Shown: positions 27,448 to 27,497 of the stretch, piece after piece
Layout: every line of letters starts with the position of its first letter
How positions within the stretch are numbered: position 1 is the stretch's first letter
Source of the DNA: CAYRPN01 sp964426135
GTDB taxonomy: Bacteria > Planctomycetota > Phycisphaerae > Phycisphaerales > Phycisphaeraceae
DNA: 27,497 nucleotides
Direction of reading: 5' to 3'
Assembly (NCBI GenBank): GCA_964426135.1
Contig: CAYRPN010000075.1
Location: forward strand, 1-27,497
Position numbers and translations under genes: made by a program
Notes under the pieces: model-generated
Databases searched by the model: none
What the model was told of the DNA's origin: nothing
The model's input: only the letters and a program-made list of their open reading frames with translations

Positions 27448-27497
27448 TAGTGTCCGGTCATTAGTCGAATAACGACAACTGGTTACGATCGACCCCC
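27448..27497. other. Possible mobile-element end at the window edge
   Basis: The string tagtgtccggtca (27448-27460) resembles insertion-sequence termini I have seen beginning tagtgtccggt. No transposase is in the window, so this is only a pointer to what may follow. Confidence 0.25.

Overview
The window looks like a chromosomal segment of a G+C-rich planctomycete, most likely from the Phycisphaerae lineage. The main clue is an LEPRTLMSG box near the N-terminus of the exported protein at 987-2525, a hallmark of planctomycete exported proteins. The overall style also fits: scattered single housekeeping genes, and rpoB-rpoC not preceded by ribosomal protein genes. The assignment is inference; no rRNA or tRNA gene is visible.

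Layout. 1-986: no ordinary gene; a palindromic element is followed by a degenerate, ORF-less group II intron with a textbook 34-nt domain V. 987-2525 (+): exported vanadium-haloperoxidase-like enzyme, ending at a terminator shared with the convergent exported protein at 2766-4574 (-). 4575-5548: promoter, an orphan leftward terminator and a large compound palindrome. 5549-5905 (+): small anchored or exported protein. 6078-7226 (+): murG. 7446-8261 (+): metal-dependent sugar epimerase/isomerase. 8296-8987 (+): two overlapping small membrane-protein genes. 9228-18455 (+): the RNA polymerase locus, with a clear promoter, rpoB, a HEPN gene and an unrecognised partner gene, rpoC and a terminator. 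18739-19773 (-): trxB. 20112-21494 (+): purA. 21530-23041 (-): MFS transporter. 23508-24545 (-): HPr and a PTS EIIA (PtsN-like) protein, probably a regulatory PTS pair. 24998-26002 (-): DUF502 membrane protein. 26383-27363 (-): calcineurin-like phosphoesterase.

Two themes stand out. First, a two-gene HEPN cassette sits between rpoB and rpoC, one of the most conserved adjacencies in bacteria. Its wobble positions are far richer in A/T than rpoB, its first gene starts 14 nt after rpoB, and its genes overlap by 4 nt. It looks acquired and tied to RNA polymerase transcription. Second, most long intergenic gaps carry a palindromic or repeat element, and at least four families occur here. Several are runs of 7-8 bp tandem repeats followed shortly by the reverse complement of the same repeat. 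Two families have a second copy in the window, and in one case one element appears nested in the loop of another.
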